Positions 25,372 to 37,606 of a DNA stretch of 64,000 nt are shown piece after piece. The stretch is from Panopea generosa (lineage: Eukaryota > Mollusca > Bivalvia > Adapedonta > Hiatellidae). The stretch spans positions 18,094,787-18,158,786 of the forward strand of contig CM055895.1 of assembly GCA_029582155.1 (NCBI GenBank), read 5' to 3'. The position numbers were made by a program, and so were the translations under genes. Every line of letters begins with the position of its first letter. Positions within the stretch are counted from its first letter, which is position 1. Under the pieces are notes generated by a model. That model worked only from the letters and a program-made list of their open reading frames with translations, had not been told where the DNA came from and did not search any database.

Positions 25372-25658
25372 TCACAAGTCACATGATCCAGCGGCTACGC
25401 CGTGCTGGTGTTGCGACATTCCAAATCCTCGTGGAAGACTATTGTAATTAGTTTGTTCGCTATATGATTGGATGGTTCTATGTTGTGGAGGCGTAGGCTT
25501 TTCAGATCCTGGCCACGCCTTAATCCGACGATTGTAATCACCGTATTGGTTAGCTTGATTTCCCTGGGCGGAGTCAGTTTGATCAGGATAATCTGTTGTC
25601 GTGGTTTGCGACTGGTAATATTCCGAGTGACTCGTGCCTTGTGATGGGTCTGTAGATT
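25372..25658 (-). CDS. SYNPO2L-like: Terminal coding exon of the synaptopodin-like gene
   Basis: Acceptor (CTTTTTATTTTAG) before 25658; the first codon is split 1+2 and completes a Glu. The exon then encodes 94 residues and a TGA at 25372-25374. It begins STDPSQGTSHSEYYQ, continues through a Gln/Asn/Tyr-rich stretch, has another Trp-Pro motif (RRIKAWPG) and ends PRGFGMSQHQHG...GSCDL. No known domain; it is likely disordered, like the C-termini of the family. The phase agrees with both the 45-nt candidate exon and a direct join to 39404. Confidence 0.8.
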
Positions 25659-25859
25659 CTAAAATAAAAAGAAATACATAGGAATGGTAGGCTAATTTTA
25701 ATATTACAATTTAAGAAAAATAAATGTCATTAGCATTGTCTTAGATACTTGCAAATCATTGGTTAAACTAGTCAACCTTGAGTGTAAACTAATAAGCATG
25801 TTGGCTTATTGACCTGACACGAGAATAAAAATCGCTCGGCTCGCTGACCATTGTTTTAA

Positions 25860-26145
25860 CCCTTTACTTCATATAGACGCCTTTGGACACCTCTAATATA
25901 GACGCATTTGGACACCTCTAATATAGACGCATTTGGACACCTCTAATATAGACGCCTTTGGATACCTCTAATATAGAAGGCTTTAAGAATTATTGGGTAA
26001 ATTATGTTTATATTAACTGACAGAGTGGAAAACAGTGCCGGAAGTGTTAAGATTGCTCGTTACGAGCAATATGAACTCTTCATGTACTGTTTTCAAAGGC
26101 CTTCAGTGACTGGTGCTGTAAAACGCGTATCTATATAGTAAAGGG
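25860..26145. mobile_element. TTAA-flanked piggyBac-type MITE, copy A
   Basis: 286 bp between TTAA duplications (25856-25859 and 26146-26149). Termini are CCCTTTACTTCATATAGACG and the inverted ...ATATAGTAAAGGG. It contains four copies of a 25-bp unit (TATAGACGCATTTGGACACC plus five bases) and a long imperfect hairpin centred on GCTCGTTACGAGC. The TTAA target and CCC terminus are the piggyBac hallmarks. No transposase is present. Confidence 0.85.
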
Positions 26146-27004
26146 TTAATACAATTAAATTCAATGTAGTGTTTACTTAGACTAAACATTGTTTGTTTGT
26201 TTCAGGAAAATGGCGAAGTAACATCTTATTTCGATCGCTGATTGGATAATCGACTTCTTTGATTGACAGCCCGTGTCAATTGGATCAAATAGTATGTTAA
26301 TTTGACACATAGTTTTGAATTTTGCACTTGCTTTTAAACTTGTGCTTCAGGGTAAAATCTCTTGTACCAAACTGAATTCGACAACGTTCGGTTTCTAAGA
26401 CAACTAAATCATGACCTTATTTAGTAGAAAGACAATGAAATTATTATAACAGAAAATGGAAACGTTACCACGTTAAAACAATAATAAGCAGTCATCACGC
26501 AAATGGACATGTAACCAAGTAAATTGTTAGTTTTAAAAAGACAATGCAAATACAAATATTTAAATGACTTGAGACAATGTAATGAAGATTCTTAACTTGC
26601 AAGTAAAATACATGTATCAGCTTTTTTTAATGAAACAAAATATATTTAAGCATATTACGTTACAACATTTATGGCAAATTAGAAAACTATTAATAAATAG
26701 CGTAAACGAAACATTCGCATGCAGTTAAGCTTTTCAATCAAACGTAAACTTCCAGAAAAATTAGATAATCACTTGTATTATACCTGCGGAAGCATATTGC
26801 TTAAACTGATTGAATGGCTAATCCGAACACTACTACAGTGTTGTCTGTCTTTCAAAGAAAGCGATTGGGTTTAATTATATTATGTAATAAATGCAATAAA
26901 ATTAATAAGTATGCAGGTACATGATAACCGACTAAAAGGAGCGGTATTCTTACTTTGGGTCGCCAGACTAGTAATATTTTACGGTGCGTCATTTTTTCTT
27001 TGAA

Positions 27005-27183
27005 AGGGGTTTAACGGAAGAAGACATCAGAATGAATCTGAGTTGAACCACCGTTCTTCCACATTTAACTGGCAAAGGTTCGCACATTTAGTTTTTGGAG
27101 CGAGCGGGACTCTAACCTACGACCTTGGCGATGCTAGGTAAGGGATCTTAAGACGGCGTCTTGGACCACTCAGCCACGGAGGA
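27005..27183 (-). mobile_element. SINE family 4 (class II tRNA-like head)
   Basis: The minus strand head reads TCCTCCGTGGCTGAGTGGTC, followed by a long variable-arm region and a B box GGTTAGAGTCCCGC. Leu/Ser-type tRNA ancestry is likely. It lies just upstream of the TTAA MITE at 27210. Confidence 0.8.
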
Positions 27184-27209
27184 CACTACGCCGCATCAAA
27201 AGATTTTAA

Positions 27210-27466
27210 CCATTTACTTCATATAGACGCCTTTGGACACCTCTATATATATATGCCTTTGGACACCTAATATAGACGTCTTTGGATACCTAATATAGAA
27301 GGCTTTTGAACTATTTGGTGAATTATGTTTATATTAACTGACAGAGTGGAAAACAGTGCAGGAAGTGTTCAGATTGCTCGTTACGGGCAATCTGAACTCT
27401 TCCTGCACTGTTTTCAACGGCCTTCTGAGATTGGTGCGGGAGAACGCGTATCTATGGAGTAAAGGG
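27210..27466. mobile_element. TTAA-flanked piggyBac-type MITE, copy B
   Basis: Same family and orientation as copy A, 1.3 kb away in the same intron, with TTAA at 27206-27209 and 27467-27470. The internal 25-bp unit is shorter and degraded. The central hairpin is nearly perfect (AGATTGCTCGTTACGGGCAA inside longer arms). Confidence 0.85.
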
Positions 27467-28949
27467 TTAAAATGAACATGAAGAGTAAACTTATATAAAA
27501 GCATTTAGCTGTGTGGGTTGTTGTCTTAGATGTATGGCTACACTTGAACTCCAAATATAATGTATAAAAAAAATCCTAAACAAATGCAGAAATATCTAGA
27601 TTTTCATGAGGTTGTACGAGATATATTGGAGCATAGGAAACACCATCAAAAGGTGCCGTGTCTGCTTCAAAAGGACCACTTCAACGGTGAAGCTTTCACA
27701 ACAAAAGCTGAGTTATTGCACAATTAAATACCGCAATTACCAATAGATTAGTGTCTATATAAACAACACTAGAGAGAAGCAATTAAAGCATATGCTCACT
27801 GTTTTTGTAATTTAGACCAGCTTGAAAACCTAGTTATACGTATAATAATTCTTGGTTAGTGGAAACACAATGGAACTCGTGTATCCGTTTGTGAGAACCT
27901 CTGCATTTAAACAGAGCTCTAAATTAACCAAATGATTTGACTGTTGTTCTTCAAACGTAAAAGCAAATGATAATAAAAAGACATTTTGTCTTACTGGAGG
28001 TGTAGCATTGCAATGGCAGTCACCACAAATTGTACAAACACAAACAGTGTACGTTTTTAGCAGAACTGCAAAAACGACTCAGCAAATATACAAACGAATT
28101 GCCGGCAGCGACGACTGTATTGGAACGCTCAAAAATAAAAAATAATGTATATGCCGATCAGTAAATGCAACACTGAAAGAACGACACTTTCCTCATAGTG
28201 TAATCAGCGTACATACATACTGTAGGACATAAAACTAAGAAAATACTTTTGATCAGATAAAGTACGATGGGTACATGGAAACCTTCACTTTAGAAGCATC
28301 GTATTACATTTACTACTTAATATGTGCACAACATAAAAGTGAAAGGTAACGCGATCTCTCGTATAAATCCCGCGAGAACATATGGGCATCAATGTCTGAC
28401 ATGTATACGCGGACGCATCTCCATCATCGTCATAATCACTTGTTGTACAGAAACTTGGATTATTACGAGATTAACTCCTGTAATATCCATAAAAACGGCT
28501 GTTATATATACTACGAAGGTAATCAGAAGTGAGATTAAAACATCACCTGTAAATCTGCCTCTAAAATAGCTTTAAAACCAAGGCATGGTACAAGAGAATA
28601 AGAACAACCATGCGGCTGATTATTTGTAAGATAGTATTTACATATATTACTCGCATTGAACCAAGTTGATAAGTTTTCTCTCACCACGAACAATTTGATA
28701 TAGACGTTAATCCAGCTGGGGTTTCTCTAGTAAGAATCACATCTTGTCTGAGAACATTGGGTTCGTTGTTCTATTGTATAGAGATACAATAAACAGATTC
28801 AAGAGAAGCGATGGCATCACTTACAGGATGCATTATTTACAAAATTGAGATACAATGGTTTGATCATTTGACTATGAAGGATGACGCCATAATGACAAAC
28901 GGATGATGTCTTATTAAAGTTAAAGTAAAACATAATTGCGCGTAAAGTC

Positions 28950-29471
28950 ATAAAGGCAAACGGAGCAATAAGATGCTGCACTGCGGCAATAATTAAAGGC
29001 AAACGTAGCAGTAAGAGCACTGCGGCAATAATTAAAGGCAACACTGCGGCAATAATTAAAGGCAAACGTAGCAGTAAGATGCTGCACTGCGGCAATAATT
29101 AAAGGCAAGCGTAGCAGTAAGATGCTGCACTGCGGAAATAATTAAAGGCAAACGTAGCAGTAAGATGCTGCACTGCGACAATAATTAAAGGCAAAACGTA
29201 ACAGTAAGATGCTGCACTGCGGCAATAATTAAAGGCAACACTGCGGCAATAATTAAAGGCAAACGTAGCAGTAAGATCCTGCACTGCGGCAATAATTAAA
29301 GGCAAACGTAGCAGTAATATGCTGCACTGCGACAATAATTAAAGGCAAACGTAGCAGTAAGATGCTGCACTGCGGCAATAATTAAAAGCAAATATAGCAG
29401 TAAGATGCTACACTGCGACAATAATTAAAGGCAAACGTAACAGTAAGATGCTGCACTGCGACAATAATTAA
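28950..29471. repeat. 43-bp minisatellite
   Basis: About 12 units of 43 bp containing GTAGCAGTAAGATGCTGCAC, with partial units and point changes. The ORFs read across it (LPLIIAAVQHL repeats) follow from the unit and are not a protein. Confidence 0.9.
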
Positions 29472-29690
29472 ACAAGAGTCCCATTTAAAGTCGCCTGTCT
29501 TTGTTTTCAAATTTTGAGAATGCTTCTAACAAATTTGAGAGCGATCTACATAGCAACATCAAATCTGTCGAGCAGTTTCAGAGAGGTTGTTTGACGCAAA
29601 ACGTTAAAACGCACGACGGACGGACGACGGACAAAAGGCGATCACAAAAGCTCACGTGTGTGCCTTCGACTTAAGTAAACTAAAAAAGAA
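29472..29690. mobile_element. Dispersed bivalve-type repeat (AACAAGAG...)
   Basis: Begins AACAAGAGTCCCATTTAAAG and ends with GGACGACGGACAAAAGGCGA and AGCTCACGTGTGTGCCTTCG. I recall this arrangement as common in bivalve genomes. It directly abuts the 43-bp array. Its class is unknown to me. Confidence 0.5.
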
Positions 29691-30004
29691 TATTTACAAA
29701 ACGCGAGACCAAAAACACCATCAGACAACAAAGCTGGAGCGTAAACTGGGCTGCTTTCTGTTCGGTTAAACGTTTGCTGGCGTTAGCCAACACATTTTCC
29801 TTGGCACTGGCTCAACCTCAAACTAGCACACAGTATGCAACACGTTTCGGGAACCAGATATTAAATGATTTTGCTGTTTAACGGTGCTGAACGCAGCCCA
29901 GATAACGATATACTCACTTTTGTCATGCCATGTGAAGAAATAACAAAGTACACACGCATACGGTGGCGTTCTTTCATGTTATATATCTATATTGTTTTGA
30001 TATT

Positions 30005-31045
30005 GACACGCAAGCAGAAGCTTTAGAACAATTCTATACCACAAGGTTCAGCTATCGCTAAGAGGAGATCATACTCTAAAATGGTGAAACATTTGGTTAG
30101 TACCGTGTGATGCGAGCAACTTGAGAACAAGTCTATAACACGTGGTTCAACTTTCGCTAAGGGAATAACACAATGTGAAATAAATTTTGAAACATTTGAG
30201 AAAACTTCTTAACCATGAGGTTCACCTATCGCTAAAAGAAGATCACAGTCTGAAATGTTGAAACATTTGGTTTGTAAAATGTGAAGCGAGCAACCTTGGA
30301 ATAAGTATATACCACGTGGTTCAACTATCGCTTAGAGAAGACCACAATGTGAAATTTATGTTGAAACATTTGGGTGGAACAATTTAAAGCGAGCATCTTG
30401 AGCATCCATACCACTTGATTCACATATTGCTAAGAGAAGAGCACAGTCTGGAATGTTGAAACACTGGTTAGGACAGTGTAAAACGAGCCACTTGATAACA
30501 AGTCTATACCACTAGGTTAACCTATCGCTAAGATAAGAGCACAGTCTGGGATGTTGAACCATTTGGTTAGTAAATGTGAAGCAAGCACCTTGAAAACAAG
30601 TCTATACCATTTGGTTCAATTATCGCTAAGAGAAGATCACAGTCTAGAATGTTGAAACATTTGATTAAAACAATGTGAAGCGAGCAACCCGGGAACAAGT
30701 CTAAACCACGTGGTTCACCTATCGCTAAGAGAAGATTACAGTCTAGAATGTTGAAATATTTTATTAGGACAATGTGAAGCGAGCAAATTGAAACAAGTCT
30801 ATACCACGTGGTTCAACTCTCCCTAAGAGAAGATCACAATCTGGAATGTTGAAACATTTGGTTAGGACAATGTGAAACGAGCAACTTGAGAACAAGTCCA
30901 TACCACTTGGTTTACCTATCGCTAAGAAAAGATCACAGTCTGGAATGTTCAAACATTTGGTTAGGACATTGTTAAACTAGCAACTTGAGAACAAGTCCAT
31001 ACCATTTGTTTCATCTATCGCTAAGAGAAGATCACAACCTGCCAC
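30005..31045. repeat. 99-bp tandem array
   Basis: About ten or eleven diverged units. The CTATCGCTAAGAGAAGATCA block recurs at about 30053, 30153, 30229, 30326, 30425, 30523, 30621, 30720, 30818, 30917 and 31016, mostly 98-99 bp apart with one shortened unit. Confidence 0.9.
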
Positions 31046-31587
31046 GCAGGTGTTTCAAATGTGTAACCACAGAGAAAACTGTATTAAAATATGTGTCGGC
31101 ATTGGTAAACTGTATCGTTTATGCTTTTCTTGCAAAAAAAAAGCAGGAGGTGACAACTACATAATTATTCTTATGAAAGGTATTAATGCACAAAAAAAAC
31201 GACACATAAAATGAGCAATATGAATTGTTTATAGAATAAAATAACCAACTTCGTTTGTCCCAATTATACACTAAAGACAAATGCGGACAGAATGAAGATT
31301 GCAAAATAATGAAATCAAACATAAAGTTTCATACTCAAGCACAGTATTACAATAATAAATGATATTGCAAACAGGTTAAAAACAGAGTTGAAATACTGTC
31401 ATATAAAACAACCTAAACACAGAGTTGGAATACTGTCATATAAAAAGTTGGTGCAAAAACGAAAGCACACACATACAAACGGCAAGCTGAAATCAACAAT
31501 AAGATATTACTTAAACACGTGCCGAGTTTTACATAGTTAAGTACCCCTGCGAACAGACTAATTAACACCCAGTCTGTTTGTTGTAAT

Positions 31588-31700
31588 ATACAGAACAGAA
31601 CATATATTTTATTTCGACTTAAGCATATTCAGCTCATCATCATACAAAGTACAATAATTATTAATCAATGTATGCATGTTTCCGAGGGATTTTTTTTATC
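31588..31700 (-). mobile_element. LINE-like 3' end with (GTTCT)n tail
   Basis: On the minus strand a short stretch ends AAATAAAATATATGTTCTG plus TTCTG, like the tail of the LINE at 4400, preceded by ACTTTGTATGATGATG. Little else upstream matches, so it is either a very short truncated copy or a related family sharing the 3' end. Confidence 0.5.
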
Positions 31701-32344
31701 AGATACGATTAACTGTTTTGATATTGATTTGGATATTTCATGAGGTCGAATGAGCCTTAGAACGAAGGTTGTTATCGTGTATAATTAGATTCAATTTGTT
31801 TCAATTTTACATTTAAAAACATGTCTTAGTATCAGATTATCAATACAAACAATGTACACATATATATTTTCGATATTCAGATACTATTTTGTATATTTGT
31901 TTATGTCTACTGTCTAAAATAGAAAACTCTGTGTCAAACCGTTACAAAAACAATCCCTAGAACACACGAACTGTCTACAAGTTGTAAAGGTTGCAAAGAT
32001 ATTTGTTAGCATTTGCTTTTCTCCATACTAAAATTTAAGAGCCTAACTTAAACAAGCGTATAAGCTATATGGTCGTATGCATTACATTGACGATGGGTCG
32101 TGTACATAAGACAAAAATATTCACGAAGAGTCTAACATTTGGTAATATAAAACAACGGTACCTGGGCATTTGTATAAAACCACCATACAAAATCTAAGCC
32201 AACTTGACAAAAGGGGATATATATATTCTTTTATTTTGGATTGCGTTTTGTACTTCCAAGACACCATTTTATTATATAGGCTTTACATCCCCGGTCTTAA
32301 ATATGTTAAATGGACCGAAAACATGAATCCTTAAAAACTGCTAA

Positions 32345-33300
32345 CTAAATGAACCGTATATGTTAGTAGTTCGTATATGTAAAAAATTAGTATGTGTTAG
32401 TAGTTCTTATGTGTTGGTAGTTCGTATATGTTAATAGTTCTTATGTGATGGTAGTTCGTATGTGTTAGTAGTTCGTATGTATTGGTAGTTCGTATGTGAT
32501 AGTAGTTATTATGTGTGGGTAGTTCTTATGTATCGGTAGTTTGTATGTGTTAGTAGTTCTTATGTGTTGGTAGTTCGTATGCGTAAGTAGTTCTTATGTG
32601 TTGGTAGTTCGTATGTGTTAATATTTCTTATGTGTTCGTAGTTCGTATGTATTGGTAGTTCGTATGTGTGGGTAGTTCTTATGTGTTGGTAGTTCGTATG
32701 TGTTAGTAGTTCGTATGTATTGGTAGTTCGTATGTGTTAGTAGTTATTATGTGTGGGTAGTTCTTATGTATTGGTAGTTTGTATGTGTTAGAAGTTCTAA
32801 TGTGTTGGTAGTTCGTATGCGTAAGTAGTTCTTATGTGTTGGTAGTTCGTATGTGTTAATATTTCTTATTTGTTCGTAGTTCGTATGTATTGGTAGTTCG
32901 TATGTGTGGGTAGTTCTTATGTGTTGGTAGTTCGTATGTGTTAGTAGTTCTTATGTATTGGTAGTTCGTATGCGTAAGTAGTTCTTATGTGTTGGTAGTT
33001 CGTATGCATTAGTAGTTCTTATGTATTGGTACTTCGTATGTGTTAATAGTTCTTATGTGTTGGTAGTTCGTATGTGTTAGAAGTTCGTATGTATTGGTAG
33101 TTCGTATGTGTAAGTAGTTAATATGTGTGGGTAGTTCTTATGTATTGGTAGTTCGTATGTGTTAGTAGTTCTTATGTGATGGTAGTTCGTATGCGTAGGT
33201 AGTCCTTATGTGTTAGTAGTATGCGTTAGTAGTTCTTATGTATTGGTAGTTCGTATGTGTTAGTGGTTCTTATGTGTTAGAAATTCGTATGTGTTAGAAG
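32345..33300. repeat. 17-bp minisatellite with 238-bp higher-order period
   Basis: Over fifty units of the type GTAGTTCGTATGTGTTA alternating with GTAGTTCTTATGTGTTG. Rare variants such as GTAGTTATTATGTGTGG recur at 32502 and 32740 (238 bp, 14 units) and a similar one at 33114 (22 units later), showing higher-order duplication. Confidence 0.9.
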
Positions 33301-33895
33301 CCGTTAAGATGACAGAACTAATGAATAGCAATGCAACATTAATTATAAACGCATTGAACAAAATATGAAAGGAAAAATAACGTATGTAGTATATATACAT
33401 CCCTGTACAAGATACTGACGGAGATGTATAGGTAAGTGTTAGAAATAGATCCATACGACTAATTATAAATGACAGGGACAACTTAACAATTCTACCAGTT
33501 CAGCAGATTGTGGTAGATAAATGTAACAAAGAGAACGAAGCTGACGTGAACACAGCACACGTTAGCGGCTTATAGCTGTGACAAGATTCCAAAACCGAAT
33601 ATCAGTACTCTGCCATCTTTTACCAATAATATACTAATAACAGCTTACACATACGAGTATTTGTACCGATAAATACATGCTTGTCTCGTCTTAAGAAAAA
33701 CTATGCAAGATGGTAATATTTCGTTTGGCAGTTGTTCATTGGCTGCAACACTATCGATTTGTTATAGCTTTCAGCAGTTCCACGTCTGTTCTGCTGTAAG
33801 TTCAGGTATCGCTGAACCATTTGTGAGTATGCCATTGCAAACTCACCTGAGTATAATTGTCACCGTGAAAGTTGTGTATATATCAACTCTATTTG

Positions 33896-34112
33896 ATAGG
33901 GTTTAACACCACTTTCAACATATGGCATCCAGTTTTATTTGTGGAGGAAGACCTTAGAATGAATCTGAGTAAAAACACTCCTTCCACAAATAACTGTTAA
34001 ACCTCCCCACATACGGTTTTTGAACCGAGCCTGGCTCGAACCAACGACCTCCGAAGTGAGTCATGAATAGTCATTAGACGACAGCAATCAGACCTCTCGG
34101 TCACAGAGGACC
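33896..34112 (-). mobile_element. SINE family 4
   Basis: Same head (TCCTCTGTGACCGAGAGGTC on the minus strand) and body motif GAATGAATCTGAGTA as the copies at 27005 and 62259, with a slightly longer variable region. Confidence 0.8.
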
Positions 34113-34249
34113 TGGCTAATATTTTAATCAACCTATGCAGGACTACTAAGCTGGGCAAAATCATTTTTCACACTAAATACAAGTATATATAAAAGTGTGA
34201 TTTATACTTTTCAACTTGGCGGATCATACCGAAGACATGACACTAGACA

Positions 34250-35032
34250 TTCTCGATATCTAGAGGATAGTTCTAGATCTAGACCTGGTGTCAGTTTAAT
34301 GTGACTTGGCGGGATATCACAGATATCGCAGCAAATGTCCTAGGCATGATATACCAGTGTGTCAGTATAATGTGACTTGGCGGGATATCACAGATATCGC
34401 AGCAAATGTCATAGGCATGATATACCAATGTGACTTGGCGGGATATCACAGATATCGCAGCAAATATCCTAGGCATGACATACCAGTGTGTCAGTATAAT
34501 GTGACTTGGCGGGATATCACAGATATCGCAGCAAATGTCATAGGCATGATATACCAATGTGACTTGGCGGGATATCACAGATATCGAAGCAAATGTTCTA
34601 GGCATGACATACCAGTGTGGCAATATACTGTGACTTGGCGGGATATCACAGCAAATTTCGCGGCATGATATACCAGTGTGACCGTATAATGTGACTTGGC
34701 GGGATATCACAGCAAATGTCCGCGGCATGCTATACCAGTGTGGCAGTATACTGTGATTTGGCGGGATATCACAGCAAATGTCCGCGGCATGATGAACCAG
34801 TGTGGCAGTATACTGTGACTTGGCGGGATATCACAGCAAATGTCCGCGGCATGCTATACCAGTGTGGCAGTATACTGTGACTTGGCGGGATATCACAGCA
34901 AATGTCCGCGGCATGATATACCAGTGTGGCAGTATACTGTGACTTGGCGGGATATCACAGCAAATGTCCGCGGCATGCTATACCAAATGGCAGTATCATG
35001 TGACTTGGTGGGATATCCCAGCAAATAGTTGT
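34250..35032. repeat. Tandem array derived from SINE family 2
   Basis: About twelve units of roughly 55-70 bp containing TGTGACTTGGCGGGATATCA and AGTATAATGTGACTTGG. The flanking 34261-34300 sequence (GATAGTTCTAGATCTAGACC, GGTGTCAG) and the unit itself match the reverse-complement middle of SINE family 2. Early units carry an extra GATATCGCAG; later ones carry CCGCGGCATG. ORFs on both strands are by-products. Confidence 0.85.
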
Positions 35033-35674
35033 GGAGGGAAACTGTATATTATAATAAAACTGAATGTGTCAAATGATTGTACAGACAATGTTTGGTTTTC
35101 TGTCATGGGACGACCAAATAGTTGTAGATGAAAACTGCATATTGTTATAAAACTGAATGCGCCAACTGAATGCAAAGAACATGTTTAGCTTTCTATCAGG
35201 AAACTACCAAATATATGTAGATGGAAACTACATATTATGATAAACTGAATGTGTTAATTGATTGCAAAAAAAGTGTTTAACTTTCTTTCATGGGACGACC
35301 ACCAGCTGTATATTGTAATAAAACAGATACTTTGACTGACATTTTTTATTCATGGCGCGTTTTCAGGTAAATGTTTTTATTCCCAATCGCATCTTGACAT
35401 TTAAGTAATCGTGCATTTTAACAAAAACATTTGGTAATGTTATATAAAAGATGTTAGTTCTGAGTATAAATAACAACAAAATACACATAGAATAAATCGT
35501 CAAATCAAAAGTACCAGTGGTAGTTTATTTCTCAATGAAGTAATCTGCTTGAAATACAGCTATGATATGCACGTGTGACAACAGTTCAGCCATTCAGCCC
35601 ATGATGACTCAGCATTACAGACCGCCACCATTGCAGACGAGGTCAACATAAACACAAGAACCATATTTACCTAC

Positions 35675-35719
35675 CTGTGGTTTTGGCACCTGTAACAATG
35701 CTGTGTGTTTCAGGGTTGA
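35675..35719 (-). CDS. SYNPO2L-like: Candidate 45-nt cassette microexon
   Basis: 45 nt flanked by a strong acceptor (TTATCGTTTGACAG) and a near-consensus donor (CACAG|GTAGGTAAA). Its length is a multiple of three. It fits phase 1 on both sides, the same phase as the exon before (39404) and after (25658). Read in that phase it is open and gives VNPETHSIVTGAKTT, landing on the shared Glu codon of the last exon. Chance agreement of signals, length and open frame is possible but unlikely. A shorter alternative acceptor 30 nt inside (CATTGTTACAG) would leave a 15-nt exon in the same frame. I cannot tell from sequence whether it is constitutive or alternative. Confidence 0.62.
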
Positions 35720-36184
35720 CTGTCAAACGATAACGAAAATAGATAAAGGAAAGGCTGACACGTTGCAAATTAAAAACACAAAACGTGTTAAGGGAAACAA
35801 ACAAATATTTAAATATATATTTAGAGGCAGAACTTGATGAAATAACTAAATAATACATTTTCTTCTACAGAAGTTATGACACTAGTCTTACATGTCAACA
35901 TTCCAAGTTTCGTCAGCTTTATAGATTCAGTTCTATTTAAAGCTATTTCAAGAAACGTAAAGATGTCGTCTGTAACAAAGCCACACACAAACTTGCAGAT
36001 GATACGTTACAAATATCGGAATCCACATGAAACCAAATGAAAGATTTCTTAAAGCTTATTACAGACAATACTTCTAAACAATAAAAACATTCAATTAAAG
36101 CGTAAAATGTGTCATGCATGGTTGGTATCAATCACTACAAAGCACTGCAAACAAGCGTTAACGTACAATAATGTGTTACAAGTA

Positions 36185-36305
36185 TATTACATGCCAACAT
36201 GTATTGTTACTATATATAGTACATTTTGTTACTATATATAGTATGTAGCTATGCTACATTTTGTTACTATAAATAGTATGTAGCTATGCTACATTTTGTT
36301 GCATA
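36185..36305. repeat. Short tandem repeat with palindromes
   Basis: Three units of CATTTTGTTACTATATATAG, with GTAGCTATGCTAC palindromes between. Confidence 0.7.
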
Positions 36306-36384
36306 TATATAAATAATGTTTACAATTATGTCAGGAAGGATCTATGTTCTAAGTGTTCAAATTACGGACAGTGTAAATTAAATA

Positions 36385-36870
36385 CTAATTTGCCACAATG
36401 AACCACTGATGTATGCTTTGACAAATTACATAGTTACACATATGTTAAAGCATTGCCAGACTACAAAGTTACACATATATTGAAACTTTGACAATCTACA
36501 AAGTTACACATATGTTAAAACTTTGACAAACTATAAAGTTGCACATATGTTAAGAGTTTAACAATCTACAAAGTTACACATATGTTAAAACTTTGACAAT
36601 CTACAAAGTTACACATATATTGAAACTTTGACAATCTACAAAAGTAACACATATGTTAAAACTTTGACAAACTACAAAGTTGCACATATGTTAAGAGTTT
36701 GACAATCTACAAAGTTACACATATGTTAAAACTTTGACAATCTACAAAGTTACACATATGTTAAAACTTTGACAATCTACAAAGTTACACATATATTGAA
36801 ACTTTGACAAACTACAAAGTTGCGTATATGTTTAGAGTTTGACAATCTGCAAAGTAACACATATGTACAG
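36385..36870. repeat. 35-bp minisatellite
   Basis: About 13 units with ACTTTGACAATCTACAAAGT and ACACATATGTTAAA. Confidence 0.9.
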
Positions 36871-37399
36871 AAATCAATTTACATAGCTTGAAAAATAAAC
36901 TAATGTGATAAGGTTATTGTCATTACATAATTATTTTGTAACATTCTATCAAACACGTAACTAAAACGTTTGATTGTATAAAGGCGTGTATCAGTGATTC
37001 ATGCAGACAAATTACAGGTTGCAAAACTGGAGGCTTACTCGTGATTGGTCGGTATAAATAGATAATATAAGGTGAATAAAGGTATTTCGTAGGTAAAGGG
37101 ATATTCATAGTTTTACTTACTTACTATCTATGATTGTTCTAGATTTGCATAATTAAATTAAAAGTATAAGTTTACGGTGCTAGTTAATTACAACTTATTG
37201 TGCATAATATCAAAATGAAAAACTGTATATTGAACAAGTGTATGATCAACAATATTCAGAAAGCATTATAAAAAAGAAATGTTGCATAATACGTACCGTA
37301 CTAATGAATCTTACGGTAAGTTGTAGAAAAAAAATGAATACAGTTTAATTAGAGTGAAACAATTGTCTGTGTTAATCTTATATTTGATTTAATTAGTTT

Positions 37400-37606
37400 A
37401 AACTTATTCATTTTTCTTTGAATGTGAAACAAGTTTTTACAACAAATCAAGCTCAGTGTTCCTGGGCAGAACCAGTACTGACCATTTGTGGAAAAAGCAT
37501 CTTGGTCAAGTACACCACACATAGCCGTGGTGGATGATCAAACCCACGACCCTCAGATCCTGTAACCTTGTGCTGTTTTACCACTAGACCTAGCGCTCCA
37601 CTCTGC
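37400..37606 (-). mobile_element. tRNA-derived SINE, family 3
   Basis: The minus strand begins TGGAGCGCTAGGTCTAGTGG and has a B-box-like GGTTTGATC. The body shares AACAAGTTTTTACAACA-type sequence and a GGACACCA / TACACCACA motif with the copy at 10105. Confidence 0.75.

Larger units (their letters stand above)
25659..35674 (-). other. Intron 4 of the synaptopodin-like gene
   Basis: About 10.0 kb between the candidate microexon and the last exon. It holds two TTAA MITEs, a family 4 SINE, the 43-bp, 99-bp and 17-bp arrays, another family 4 SINE and the SINE-2-derived array. If the microexon is not used, this intron is continuous with 35720-39403. Confidence 0.65.

Noticed and set aside
28950-29471. 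CRISPR-like regular direct repeats
   Set aside because: Contiguous 43-bp tandem units with no spacers, in a eukaryotic intron.
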